The translations under genes were made by a program, and so were the position numbers. DNA of 64,000 nucleotides. Origin: Streptomyces mayonensis (GTDB lineage: Bacteria; Actinomycetota; Actinomycetes; Streptomycetales; Streptomycetaceae). The stretch is taken from assembly GCF_018982965.1 (NCBI RefSeq), contig NZ_JACBYP010000028.1, positions 16,150 through 80,149 of the forward strand, written 5' to 3'. This document shows, piece after piece, positions 16,669-25,416 of this stretch (within the stretch, counting starts at the first letter, position 1; each line of letters begins with the position of its first letter). The notes beneath the pieces were generated by a model that worked only from the letters and a program-made list of their open reading frames with translations, ran no database searches and was not told the origin of the DNA.

Positions 16669-17955
16669 TCAGTCGGCGGAGACGGTGACCGCCTTGTCCT
16701 CCTTCAGCTCCTCGACGAGCTGCTTCACCTTCGCGTCGTCCCACTTGAGGTTGCCGCCGACGCTGCCCGAGATCGGCATGTTCATCGAGGTGCCCTCGCC
16801 GCCGCTGACGCTCTTCATCGCCCAGAACATGCTCGCCAGGTCGAACAGGCCCATGTCCTTGTCGACGATGAGGGAGTCCAGACCCGCGCCCATGGTCGGG
16901 TACAGCTTGAACGGGTTGAGGACCGTCGAGGGGGTGGCCACCTGGCTCGCCAGCGCCGACAGGAACTTCTGCTGGTTCTTGGTGCGGTCCAGGTCGGAGC
17001 CGGCCAGCGCGTACCGGGTGCGGACGAAGGCGAGGGACTCCTCGCCGTTCAGGGTCTGCTTGCCCTTCTTGAGGTCGGCGCCGGACTTCTTGTCCTTGAT
17101 GTCCTGCGGGATGTCGATCTCGACGCCGCCGACCGCATCCACGATGTTCGCGAAGCCGGCGAAGCCGATCTCCACGTAGTGGTCCAGGCGCAGCCCGGTG
17201 TTGTGCTCGATGGTGCGTACCAGCAGCTCGGGGCCGTCCTCGGCGTACGCGGCGTTCAGCTTGGTGCGCCGGCCCGTGCCCGGGTACTCCTTGCCGGACT
17301 CGGAGCCGACGAAGCTCGGGATCTCCACATCCGAGTCGCGGGGCAGGGAGATCAGCGTCGAGCCGTTGTCCCCGGTGTGCAGGATCATCATGGAGTCGGT
17401 GCGCTTGCCCTCGGCGTCACCGGTGTGCAGGTCCTTCTTCTGGTCGTCGGTCATGCCTTCGCGGCTGTCGGAGCCGACGATCAGGTAGTTGGTGCCCTCG
17501 CCGGCTCCGGGCCGCTCGATGACCTTGGACAGGTCGACCTCGCGGTTGAGCTTGGAGTCGGCCCAGAAGTAGGTGCTCACCGTCGTGACGACCAGCACGG
17601 TCACCACGGTGATGGCGGTCCACTTGATCCGCCGGCGCCAGTTCGGCGCGGGCCGCCCCGGGTCGTAGCCGCCGGGCCCCTGCCCGGGTCCGTGGCCGCC
17701 GGGGCTGCCACCGTAGACCTGGCCGGTGTTGTAACCGCTGTCGTACCCGTCGCCGCCGTGCCCCTGGCCGTCGGTGTACGACGGCTGTTGCGGCACCCCG
17801 CCGTACGGCGGGGCCGCCTGGCCCGGGCCGGGCGGCGGCGTGCCGCGGCGGACCTGCCGCATCACGCGGGCGCTCTCGGGCCGTGCGCTCGCGCTGCCGC
17901 GTCCGTACGCGTTGCCGCGGTTGTCACCGGACCATCCCTCGGGCCAATCATTCAT
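16669..17955 (-). CDS. LCP family glycopolymer transferase (no LytR_C)
   Basis: 428-aa LCP protein encoded leftward. ATG 17955 begins MNDWPEGWSGDNRGNAYG. The cytoplasmic tail (to about 128) is rich in Gly, Pro, Tyr and Gln (GGYDSGYNTGQVYGG-like). One membrane helix (about 135-155) is followed by the LCP domain with NYLIVGSDSREGMT, RTDSMMILH, SLPRD, AFVRTR and KNQQKF. The domain ends close to the C-terminus (VTVSAD), with no LytR_C and none of the four cysteines shared by the other six proteins. It therefore belongs to a separate LCP subgroup. No strong Shine-Dalgarno is visible before ATG. It is divergent from the thioesterase gene. Confidence 0.9.
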   Translation of the reverse strand: MNDWPEGWSGDNRGNAYGRGSASARPESARVMRQVRRGTPPPGPGQAAPPYGGVPQQPSYTDGQGHGGDGYDSGYNTGQVYGGSPGGHGPGQGPGGYDPGRPAPNWRRRIKWTAITVVTVLVVTTVSTYFWADSKLNREVDLSKVIERPGAGEGTNYLIVGSDSREGMTDDQKKDLHTGDAEGKRTDSMMILHTGDNGSTLISLPRDSDVEIPSFVGSESGKEYPGTGRRTKLNAAYAEDGPELLVRTIEHNTGLRLDHYVEIGFAGFANIVDAVGGVEIDIPQDIKDKKSGADLKKGKQTLNGEESLAFVRTRYALAGSDLDRTKNQQKFLSALASQVATPSTVLNPFKLYPTMGAGLDSLIVDKDMGLFDLASMFWAMKSVSGGEGTSMNMPISGSVGGNLKWDDAKVKQLVEELKEDKAVTVSAD

Positions 17956-18075
17956 GCGGACCAGTGTGCAGGTCCGCAGGGTCCGCGTTACAAGGGTCGT
18001 CGGAAAATCAGGGCACCGCTGTTGCGAAGCCGACACAAAATCACACCCGTGTGCCCCCGGCATAAGGTGGAGGCC

Positions 18076-18642
18076 ATGACAGACCAGGCAGAACAGGCCT
18101 CGGCCGCGCCGTCGGCGGCTCCGGAGATCCCGGGCAAGCCGACCTCGGCGTCCCGCACCACCCTCAGCCACATCATGACGCACAGCGACACCAACCTTCT
18201 CGGCACCGTGCACGGCGGCGTGATCATGAAGCTGGTCGACGACGCGGCGGGCGCCGTGGCCGGACGGCACTCCGGCGGACCCGCCGTCACCGCGTCCATG
18301 GACGAGATGGCGTTCCTCGAACCGGTCCGCGTCGGCGACCTCGTCCATGTGAAGGCCCAGGTCAACTGGACCGGCCGGACCTCCATGGAGGTGGGTGTGC
18401 GGGTCATGGCCGAACGCTGGAACGAGTCCGCCCCGGCCACCCAGGTCGGCTCGGCCTACCTGGTCTTCGCCGCGGTGGACGCGGCCGGCAGGCCCCGCAC
18501 GGTGCCGCCGGTCCTCCCGGAGACCGAGAAGGACCGGCGCCGCTACCAGGAGGCCCAGATCCGCCGCACCCACCGCCTGGCCCGCCGCCGCGCGATCATG
18601 GACCTGCGCGAGCGACGGGTGGCGGAGGGCCACGAGGACTGA
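18076..18642 (+). CDS. Acyl-CoA thioesterase (hotdog fold, YciA-like)
   Basis: Cytoplasmic acyl-CoA hydrolase of 188 aa. ATG 18076 has a good ribosome site (GGTGGAGG, 3 nt). After a short Ala/Pro tail the hotdog domain covers about 30-150: TLSHIMTHSDTNLLGTVHGG carries the Asn/Asp-HGG catalytic segment of the YciA/BFIT group, and MDEMAFLEPVRVGDLV is the second strand block. The C-terminal helix is very basic (RRTHRLARRRAIMDLRERR). Preferred chain length is unknown. Ten bases separate it from the convergent VWA gene. Confidence 0.87.
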   Translation: MTDQAEQASAAPSAAPEIPGKPTSASRTTLSHIMTHSDTNLLGTVHGGVIMKLVDDAAGAVAGRHSGGPAVTASMDEMAFLEPVRVGDLVHVKAQVNWTGRTSMEVGVRVMAERWNESAPATQVGSAYLVFAAVDAAGRPRTVPPVLPETEKDRRRYQEAQIRRTHRLARRRAIMDLRERRVAEGHED

Positions 18643-18652
18643 CCCGCGGCCG

Positions 18653-19693
18653 TCAGAGCATCAGCAGCAGCCGCGTGTTCGGCACCAGCTTCCGGTTCAC
18701 GCTGGTGCTCTGCACGAAGATCGTGAACTCGTCGTTGTGGTCCGGCTTGATACGGACCTCCACGTCCGGCAGGCCGAGCAGGGCCCGGGCCTCCGGCCCC
18801 GTGTAGACCCGGTCCGTCTTCTTCTCCAGCACCGATATCTGCTTCCTCGGCTGGACCTTCTCCGACTTGCTCAGCTCGTAGAACGCACCGCCCGTGCGGT
18901 AGGTGTGCCCGGACTCGACGACCCAGTCCCGGATCGCCGCGTCCCGGGTGACGGGGACCAGTTGGTACTTCGAGGAGTCCACCGGCTTGAGTCCGGCGGC
19001 CTTGATGGTGTCCTTGTTGACCGCGTCGGCGCCGGTGGAGAACACCGCACGCGAGCCCCGGATGCCCTTCGAGCGTCCGATCATGAACTTCTCGGTGGCC
19101 TCCTGGATGACCTGCCCGGCCTCCTGCAGCCCCTGGGTGCTCGTGGCGTCCCAGATGGCGATGTTGTCCTTCGGGAAGCCGTACTGCATGGCCTCGCGCT
19201 TGCCCATCTGGTCCGGGACCAGGACGGCCAGCGTCCAGTTGTCCTCCTGGGCCTCGATCATCGAGGCCACCGCGTCGACCAGCGCGCGCGGGTCGCGGGC
19301 GGGGGCGTCGGGACAGCGGTGGCTCACGTTCTCCTGGCCGTCGGTGAGGACGAAGGTCAGGAAGCTGTGGTCGCCGTACAGCTGGGCGGTCTGCGCCAGC
19401 TCCCGCTGCGACTTGAGGGTGGCCGCCAGCAGCGCCGTCATGCCGCCGACGCGGTACATCTGCTTCAGGGACGGCATCCGCAGCACGTCCTTGTCGTAGA
19501 TGACGCACTGCACCTGGTCGGCGAAGACGTAGACCGTGACGCGGGTCTCCTGGTCCAGCTCCTGCGACCGGCGGGCCAGGTAGGCGATCTGCTCGTCGGC
19601 GACCTCCACCACCTTGCCGCTCAGGCGGGACATGGACGAACTGGCGTCCAGCACGAGAGCGACGTGGTTGATGTAGTTCTGGCTTCCGGACAA
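18653..19693 (-). CDS. von Willebrand factor type A (VWA) domain protein
   Basis: 346-aa cytoplasmic protein with an N-terminal VWA domain (about 8-215). The MIDAS metal site is complete: DASSS (Asp17-Ser21), Thr in GGMTAL (about 85) and Asp in VLTDGQE (about 116). The C-terminal part (about 240-346) has no family I recognise. TTG 19693 is preceded by GGGGGAG with a 6-nt gap. VWA proteins of this kind are related to tellurite-resistance/metal-stress modules and to protein-complex assembly, but no partner AAA ATPase or Ter gene is next to it, so its role is open. Confidence 0.8.
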   Translation of the reverse strand: MSGSQNYINHVALVLDASSSMSRLSGKVVEVADEQIAYLARRSQELDQETRVTVYVFADQVQCVIYDKDVLRMPSLKQMYRVGGMTALLAATLKSQRELAQTAQLYGDHSFLTFVLTDGQENVSHRCPDAPARDPRALVDAVASMIEAQEDNWTLAVLVPDQMGKREAMQYGFPKDNIAIWDATSTQGLQEAGQVIQEATEKFMIGRSKGIRGSRAVFSTGADAVNKDTIKAAGLKPVDSSKYQLVPVTRDAAIRDWVVESGHTYRTGGAFYELSKSEKVQPRKQISVLEKKTDRVYTGPEARALLGLPDVEVRIKPDHNDEFTIFVQSTSVNRKLVPNTRLLLML

Positions 19694-19780
19694 GGCGGCT
19701 CCCCCTCTTTTCGGACTCTCTCCGACTCGGTGCCCCTACCGTCTCACCCGGCACTGACAATCGGCCCGACAGCCGCCGGG

Positions 19781-19822
19781 CCCGTTCGCCGCGCGGTCAC
19801 GCACCCGCGCGCGGCGAACGGG
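19781..19822 (-). terminator. 15-bp hairpin terminator after the M1 peptidase
   Basis: CCCGTTCGCCGCGCG (19781-19795) pairs perfectly with 19808-19822 around a 12-nt loop, 29 bp beyond the peptidase stop. Confidence 0.75.
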
Positions 19823-19850
19823 CGGAGGACTCGGGCCGCCTGACCGTGCG

Positions 19851-21335
19851 TCAGTCTTCGGGTCCTCCGGAGGCTTCCGGTCCTCCGGAGGCGGGGGCGA
19901 GCGCCCCGAGGGATCCCGGGAAGAGGTACTCGTCCTCCGGGACGGTGGTGCCGTGCGCCCACGCGTCGAAGAACCCGGTGAGGTCCTTGCCGGAGACCTC
20001 CGCGGCGAGCGCCTCGAACTGCGGCCAGGAGGCGTTGCCGTAGCGGTGCTCGCGCTGCCAGCTCTTGAGGGTGCCGAAGAACGCGTCGTCGCCGACCGTA
20101 CGGCGCAGGGCGTGCATCATCATGGAGCCCTTGCTGTACAGGGCGGGGTCCAGTTCGCGGCCCGGTCCGGGGTCGTACAGCCTGGTCTTCCAGAAGTCGG
20201 GGTCGGCCGCGCTCTCCTCCACCATGGAGCCGTAGAACCCCTCGTCCAGGTCGGCGCCGTGCTCCTCGTCCCACAGCTGGGAGGCGTACTGGGCGATGCA
20301 CTCGGCCAGGCAGCCGTCGCGCCAGTCGGAGACGGAGACGCTGTTGCCGAACCACTGGTGGGTGTTCTCGTGCACCGCGGCGAAGTCGAAGAAGCCCCCG
20401 AAATACGTCGGGCGGCTCTGCGTCTCCAGGGCCAGCGGGCCCCCGCCCGCGTCGCCGTCGACGACGATCGCCCCGGCCGAGGAGAACGGGTACGGACCGA
20501 ACTTCGAGGCCAGGAAGTCGATGATCTCGGGCAGCCGCGCCTCCGTCTCCGGCGCCCTGCGGGCCCCGGGGCTGTAGGCGTGAATGACGGGGGTGCCGTC
20601 GGAGAGCTCCGAGGTGTGCACCGTGAACCTGTCGATCGCGACGGTGCTGAGGAACGTGGCCATCGGCCGGTCCTCGTACCAGCGGAAGGTGGTCGTGTCC
20701 TGGCCGGTCCCCTTGTCGCGGCCGGTGGTCGTCTCACCGGGCCGGCCGTTGCCGATCACCGTCCAGCCGGTCGGAACGGTGGCCGTCAGCCGGAAGGTCG
20801 CCTTGTCCGAGGGGTGGTCGTTCGCCGGGTACCAGGCCGTGGCGGAGTGCGGCTCGCCCAGCACGTTCGCACCGCCGTCGGCGAGCGTGTGCCAGGCCTC
20901 GCCGACCGGTTCCCCGGAGTAGCGGACGCGCACCTCGAACGCGGCGTTCTCGGCGAGCGGCCGGTCGGGGGTGACGACGAGTTCGTGCGCCGACTCGCGG
21001 GAGACGGCGCGCGCGGGTGTGCCGTCGACGGTGACGGAGGCGACCTGGAAACCCTCCAGGTCGAGGTGGAAGCGGTCCAGGTCCTGTGTCGCCACGGCCC
21101 GCACCGTGGTGTCGCCCTCCAGGTGGCGGGGGTTCGCCGGATCGTAGTTCAGGTGGACGTCGTACTCGGTGACGTCGTAGCCGGAGTTCCCGTCCTCGGG
21201 GTAGTACGGGTCACCGACTCCGGGGCCGCCGGGGTCGGCGGAGGCCGCGGGGGCGGACAGGGCGGTGAGCACGATGCCGGCGGCGACGGCCGTGGCCAGG
21301 GCGGTGGTGCGGCGGTGTTTCCAGCGGGCAGGCAT
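19851..21335 (-). CDS. Secreted M1-family metallopeptidase (aminopeptidase N-like)
   Basis: 494-aa secreted zinc peptidase. ATG 21335 has the site GAAGGAG. A signal peptide (KHRRTTALATAVAAGIVLTA, cleavage after ASA near 35) is followed by the N-terminal beta domain and the catalytic domain. The zinc motif HENTH (about 321-325) is followed at the right distance by the third ligand Glu in CLAEC. The usual GxMEN exopeptidase motif is LALETQS. The usual WLNEGFA around the third ligand reads CLAECIA, which is unusual. It lacks the long C-terminal domain of classic aminopeptidase N, as is common for short actinobacterial members. Gene order suggests co-expression with the upstream M28 peptidase (50-bp gap). 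Confidence 0.85.
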   Translation of the reverse strand: MPARWKHRRTTALATAVAAGIVLTALSAPAASADPGGPGVGDPYYPEDGNSGYDVTEYDVHLNYDPANPRHLEGDTTVRAVATQDLDRFHLDLEGFQVASVTVDGTPARAVSRESAHELVVTPDRPLAENAAFEVRVRYSGEPVGEAWHTLADGGANVLGEPHSATAWYPANDHPSDKATFRLTATVPTGWTVIGNGRPGETTTGRDKGTGQDTTTFRWYEDRPMATFLSTVAIDRFTVHTSELSDGTPVIHAYSPGARRAPETEARLPEIIDFLASKFGPYPFSSAGAIVVDGDAGGGPLALETQSRPTYFGGFFDFAAVHENTHQWFGNSVSVSDWRDGCLAECIAQYASQLWDEEHGADLDEGFYGSMVEESAADPDFWKTRLYDPGPGRELDPALYSKGSMMMHALRRTVGDDAFFGTLKSWQREHRYGNASWPQFEALAAEVSGKDLTGFFDAWAHGTTVPEDEYLFPGSLGALAPASGGPEASGGPED

Positions 21336-21385
21336 ACGTCTGCTCCTTCGGAGTGGGGGGCGGGGAACCGGGCAGCGGGCCGGGG

Positions 21386-22324
21386 TCAGCTGCCCGCGGC
21401 GAGCTGCCAGACCGTGCTGATGAACGCGTTGGTGCTGGTCGTCTCGGTCGCCGGATCCACGTTCTCGATGCGGTCGCACGCCTGGTGGTAGCAGTCGTCG
21501 AGCCCGGTGGCGAAGCCGCCCACCGGGATGCCGGCGTCACCGAACGACACGTGGTCGCTGCCGCCGATGCCGATGCCGATCGTGGACAGGTTCCGCGCGG
21601 CGAAGTACCCGTTGAACGCCTCGGCCGCCGCGGGGTCGTCCTCGACCACGAGCCACTTCGGGTCGCCCTTCGTACCGGCCATGTCCATGTTCAAGTAGAC
21701 GTCGATCCGGTCGCGTTCGGCGGCGGACAGGTCCCCCACGTAGGCGCTGGACCCCACCATGCCCGCCTCCTCCGCGCCCCACCACGCGAACCGCAGGTGG
21801 CGGTCGGGCGCGAGGTCCGACTTCGCCACTTCGAGGGCGGTGGCGAGGAGGGCGGCGGAACCGGAGCCGTTGTCGTTGATGCCGGGGCCGGCCTCCACGC
21901 TGTCGAGGTGCGCCCCGGCGAACACGACGTGCTCGGGGTCGCCGCCGGGCCAGTCGGCGACCAGGTTGTGGCCGGTGGTGCCGTCGTGGGTGAAGCGGTG
22001 CAGGGCGGTACGGAAACCCGCGGCGTCCAGCGCGGCCTTCACATGGGCGACCGACTCGCGGTAGCCCTGCGTGCCGTGGGCGCGGTTGCCGCCGTTGCGG
22101 TCCGCGATCCGCTGCAGGGCCTCCAGGTGCGGCATGACCTGGTCGGCGGTGACGACGGGCGGAGTGACGGCCGCCGGCGCTTCGGCCAGGGCCGGCGGAG
22201 CGCCGGTCACGAGGGCGGCGCACAGACCGAGGAGCGCGGCCGCCCGGCCCAGGCGTAACGACGGACGGGGGCGTACGGAGCGGAGGCCGGCTGGACGACG
22301 GCCTGGTGTGCTGGTCGGGTGCAT
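21386..22324 (-). CDS. Secreted M28-family aminopeptidase
   Basis: 312-aa extracellular zinc aminopeptidase, resembling the Streptomyces griseus aminopeptidase group. ATG 22324 starts an Arg-rich n-region and signal peptide (about 1-45, ending ALA/EAPA). The two-zinc site is complete: His in GAHLDS, Asp in INDNGSGS, Glu-Glu in WWGAEEAG (general base plus ligand), Asp in NMDMAG and His in CYHQACD. Cysteines in DDCYHQACD probably form a disulfide. It should release N-terminal hydrophobic residues from peptides. It is followed by the M1 peptidase gene, so the pair may act together in extracellular protein breakdown. Confidence 0.9.
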   Translation of the reverse strand: MHPTSTPGRRPAGLRSVRPRPSLRLGRAAALLGLCAALVTGAPPALAEAPAAVTPPVVTADQVMPHLEALQRIADRNGGNRAHGTQGYRESVAHVKAALDAAGFRTALHRFTHDGTTGHNLVADWPGGDPEHVVFAGAHLDSVEAGPGINDNGSGSAALLATALEVAKSDLAPDRHLRFAWWGAEEAGMVGSSAYVGDLSAAERDRIDVYLNMDMAGTKGDPKWLVVEDDPAAAEAFNGYFAARNLSTIGIGIGGSDHVSFGDAGIPVGGFATGLDDCYHQACDRIENVDPATETTSTNAFISTVWQLAAGS

Positions 22325-22506
22325 CGGCAGGTCTCTCTTCGCGGTGGGCGGTGACGGGTGTGCCCGGTCGGTCCTCCGGACACGGGCCACGGCAGGAGCG
22401 CTGCCCTGCCCCGGGCCCGGACGGAGAGACCGGGCCGCGGCGGAGTGGGTTGCAAAGAGATCGCAAAGTCTCGGGCCGCTCCCGGTGCGGCCCGCCGGGA
22501 GCGGAC

Positions 22507-22550
22507 GCGCGAACGGCCCCCGGCAGATCGCCGAGGGCCGTGGTTCGCGC
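22507..22550 (-). terminator. Long hairpin downstream of the acyl-CoA dehydrogenase
   Basis: The arms GCGCGAACGGCCCCCGGC and GCCGAGGGCCGTGGTTCGCGC pair almost throughout around AGATC. The hairpin lies 66 bp past the dehydrogenase stop and before the M28 peptidase promoter region. Confidence 0.7.
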
Positions 22551-22615
22551 GGGTCGGGTGGGTCGGGAGGGATCAGTCGGGGAGCCAGTCGCAGGGCCGT
22601 CGGGCGGGGGCGGAG

Positions 22616-23788
22616 TCAGGGGAGGTTGCGGGCCATCACGATCCGCTGGACCTGGTTGGTGCCCTCGTAGATCTGCGTGATCTTGGCGTCGCGCATCATG
22701 CGCTCGACCGGGTAGTCACGGGTGTAGCCGTAGCCGCCGAGCAGCTGGACGGCGTCCGTGGTGACCTCCATCGCGACGTCGGAGGCGAAGCACTTGGCGG
22801 CGGCGCCCTGGAAGGTCAGGTCCCCTTCTCCCCCTCCGGCGGCGACCCGCTCGGACTTGGCCGCCGCGGCATACGTCAGCTGGCGGGCGGCCTCGATCTT
22901 CATCGCCATGTCGGCGAGCATGAACTGGATGCCCTGGAAGTCGGCGATCGACTTGCCGAACTGCTTGCGCTCCTTGACGTACCCCTTGGCGTAGTCGAGG
23001 GCGCCCTGGGCGATGCCGAGGGCCTGCGCGGCGATGGTGATGCGGGTGTGGTCCAGCGTCTTCATCGCGGTGGCGAAGCCGGTGCCCTCCTCGCCGATCA
23101 TGCGGTCGGCGGGGATGCGGACGTTGTCGAGGTAGACCTCGCGGGTCGGGGAGCCCTTGATGCCGAGTTTCTTCTCCGGGGCGCCGAAGGAGACGCCCGC
23201 GTCGGACTTCTCGACGACGAAGGCGGAGATGCCCTTGGAGCGCTTGGCGGGGTCGGTGACGGCCATCACCGTGTAGTACTCGCTGACGCCGGCGTTGGTG
23301 ATCCAGCGCTTGACGCCGTCGAGCACCCAGAAGTCGCCGTCGCGCACGGCCTTGGTCTTCATGCCGGCCGCGTCGGAGCCCGCGTCGGGCTCGGAGAGGC
23401 AGTAGGAGAACATGCCGTCGCCCTTGGCGAGCGGGCCCAGGTACTTCTTCTTCAGCTCCTCGGAGCCGGAGAGGATCACCGGGAGCGAGCCCAGTTTGTT
23501 CACCGCCGGGATGAGGGAGGAGGAGGCGCAGACGCGGGCCACCTCCTCGATGACGATCACGGTGGCGAGCGCGTCGGCGCCCCCGCCGCCGTACTCCTCG
23601 GGCACGTGGACGGCGTGCAGGTCGTTCGCGGTCAGGGCGTCGAGGGCCTCCTGCGGGAAGCGGGCCTCCTCGTCCACCGCTGCGGCGTACGGCGCGATCT
23701 TCGCCTCGGCCAGCGAGCGGACGGCGTCCCGGAGCATGCCGTGCTCCTCCAACGGGCGGTACAGGTCGAAGTCAGCCGATCCGGCCAA
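22616..23788 (-). CDS. Acyl-CoA dehydrogenase
   Basis: 390-aa FAD-dependent acyl-CoA dehydrogenase (first step of beta-oxidation or branched-chain acyl-CoA breakdown). All three domains are present: N-terminal helices (1-120), middle beta domain with the FAD/substrate signature FSYCLSEPDAGSD (about 135-147) and WITNAG, and the C-terminal helical domain with QLLGGYGYTRDYPVERMMRD and YEGTNQVQ. The catalytic base is Glu in QIYEGT (about 372), the short-chain position. The TTG start at 23788 is inferred from the family N-terminus and GAGAGACC upstream. Closest in style to FadE-type butyryl/isobutyryl-CoA dehydrogenases; exact substrate unknown. Confidence 0.92.
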   Translation of the reverse strand: MAGSADFDLYRPLEEHGMLRDAVRSLAEAKIAPYAAAVDEEARFPQEALDALTANDLHAVHVPEEYGGGGADALATVIVIEEVARVCASSSLIPAVNKLGSLPVILSGSEELKKKYLGPLAKGDGMFSYCLSEPDAGSDAAGMKTKAVRDGDFWVLDGVKRWITNAGVSEYYTVMAVTDPAKRSKGISAFVVEKSDAGVSFGAPEKKLGIKGSPTREVYLDNVRIPADRMIGEEGTGFATAMKTLDHTRITIAAQALGIAQGALDYAKGYVKERKQFGKSIADFQGIQFMLADMAMKIEAARQLTYAAAAKSERVAAGGGEGDLTFQGAAAKCFASDVAMEVTTDAVQLLGGYGYTRDYPVERMMRDAKITQIYEGTNQVQRIVMARNLP

Positions 23789-23827
23789 GGTCTCTCACGC
23801 TCCCAAACGCTGCGATGCTGAGCACGC

Positions 23828-23845
23828 TAACTACCGTTAAGTAAC
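23828..23845 (-). promoter_or_regulatory. Overlapping TAAC/GTTA inverted repeats
   Basis: TAAC-TACC-GTTA-AG-TAAC reads as two overlapping inverted repeats 40 bp upstream of the dehydrogenase start, in an AT-richer island. It is a candidate operator for a TetR-type fatty-acid regulator; identity unknown. Confidence 0.4.
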
Positions 23846-23968
23846 CCAAATTTTAGAGCGCGGCACACGTCCATGGATAGGTGAGGTTGGCGACAACCGA
23901 CCGGACGGGTCCGGCCGTGCCCCGGATATGCTCGGGCGCGCACGCTGACGTACACCTCTGGAGCATCC

Positions 23969-25312
23969 ATGGCCCTGAAGATCACCGTGATCGGTACCGG
24001 CTATCTCGGCGCCACCCACGCGGCGGCCATGGCCGAGCTGGGCTTCGAGGTGCTGGGGCTCGACGTGGTGCCCGAGAAGATCGAGATGCTCAAGCGGGGA
24101 GAGGTCCCGCTGTACGAGCCGGGCCTGGAAGAGCTGCTGGCCAGGCACGTCGACGGGATCGAGGGCTCCAGCGGGCGGCTGCGCTTCACGACCGACTTCG
24201 CCGAGGCCGCGGCCTTCGGCGACGTGCACTTCCTGTGCGTGAACACGCCGCAGAAGCACGGCGAGTACGCCTGCGACATGTCGTACGTCGACTCCGCGCT
24301 GGCCTCGCTGGCGCCGCACCTGACCGGCCCCGCGCTGGTCGTCGGCAAGTCGACCGTGCCCGTGGGCTCGGCCGACCGGCTGGCCGCCTACCTCGCCGAG
24401 CACGCGCCGGCCGGTGACGGCGCCGAGCTGGCCTGGAACCCGGAGTTCCTGCGCGAGGGCTTCGCCGTCGAGGACACGCTGCACCCCGACCGGCTCGTGG
24501 CCGGCGTGCGCAGCGAGCGGGCGGAGAAGCTGCTGCGCGAGGTGTACGCGAAGCCGATCGCGGAAGGCACGCCGTTCGTCGTCACGGACTTCCCGACGGC
24601 CGAGCTGGTGAAGACCGCGGCGAACTCCTTCCTCGCCACCAAGATCTCGTTCATCAACGCGATGGCCGAGGTCTGCGAGGCCGCGGGCGGCGACGTCGCC
24701 AAGCTGGCGGAGGCGATCGGGTACGACGACCGGATCGGCCGGAAGTTCCTGCGGGCGGGGATCGGCTTCGGCGGCGGCTGTCTGCCGAAGGACATCCGCG
24801 CCTTCATGGCCCGCGCCGGTGAGCTGGGCGCCGACCAGGCGCTGACCTTCCTGCGCGAGATCGACTCGATCAACATGCGCCAGCGCGGCCAGATGGTGGA
24901 GCTGACCCGGCAGGCGCTGGGCGGCGGCCCCTTCCTCGGCAAGCGGATCGCGGTGCTCGGCGCCACCTTCAAGCCCGACTCGGACGACGTGCGGGACTCC
25001 CCCGCGCTGAACGTCGCCGGGCAGGTCCACCTCCAGGGCGCCCAGGTGACGGTGTACGACCCCAAGGGCATGGAGAACGCCCGGCGGCTGTTCCCGACGC
25101 TCGGCTACGCCGACTCCGCGCTGGAGGCGGTGCGGGGCGCCGACGTCGTCCTGCACCTGACGGAGTGGCGGGAGTTCCGCGAGCTGGACCCGGGGGCGCT
25201 GGGCGAGGTCGCGGCGGCCCGGGTGATCCTGGACGGGCGCAACGCCCTGGACCCGGCGGCGTGGCGGAAGGCCGGCTGGACGTACCGGGCGATGGGCCGC
25301 CCGACGGCCTGA
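23969..25312 (+). CDS. UDP-glucose / GDP-mannose dehydrogenase family protein
   Basis: 447-aa NAD-dependent sugar-nucleotide 6-dehydrogenase, which oxidises UDP-glucose to UDP-glucuronate (or the mannose equivalent) in two steps. The N-terminal Rossmann motif is VIGTGYLG (about 7-14). LVVGKSTVPVGS and AWNPEFLREG are diagnostic, and the catalytic cysteine is in GFGGGCLPKD (about 271). The C-terminal domain begins LGATFKPDSDDVRDSP. The start is ATG 23969. It stands alone, ended by the hairpin at 25417-25467. It would supply an acidic sugar for cell-surface glycans, in line with the LCP region about 6 kb away. UDP versus GDP preference cannot be told from the sequence. Confidence 0.92.
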   Translation: MALKITVIGTGYLGATHAAAMAELGFEVLGLDVVPEKIEMLKRGEVPLYEPGLEELLARHVDGIEGSSGRLRFTTDFAEAAAFGDVHFLCVNTPQKHGEYACDMSYVDSALASLAPHLTGPALVVGKSTVPVGSADRLAAYLAEHAPAGDGAELAWNPEFLREGFAVEDTLHPDRLVAGVRSERAEKLLREVYAKPIAEGTPFVVTDFPTAELVKTAANSFLATKISFINAMAEVCEAAGGDVAKLAEAIGYDDRIGRKFLRAGIGFGGGCLPKDIRAFMARAGELGADQALTFLREIDSINMRQRGQMVELTRQALGGGPFLGKRIAVLGATFKPDSDDVRDSPALNVAGQVHLQGAQVTVYDPKGMENARRLFPTLGYADSALEAVRGADVVLHLTEWREFRELDPGALGEVAAARVILDGRNALDPAAWRKAGWTYRAMGRPTA

Positions 25313-25416
25313 GCGCGGTCGGGGCGGCTCCGGTTCGGACCGGTACCGGTCCGGAACGGTGGCGGTCCGGAAGTACCGCTCCGAACGGACGGTTACGGCC
25401 CGGACGGTTACCGGCC

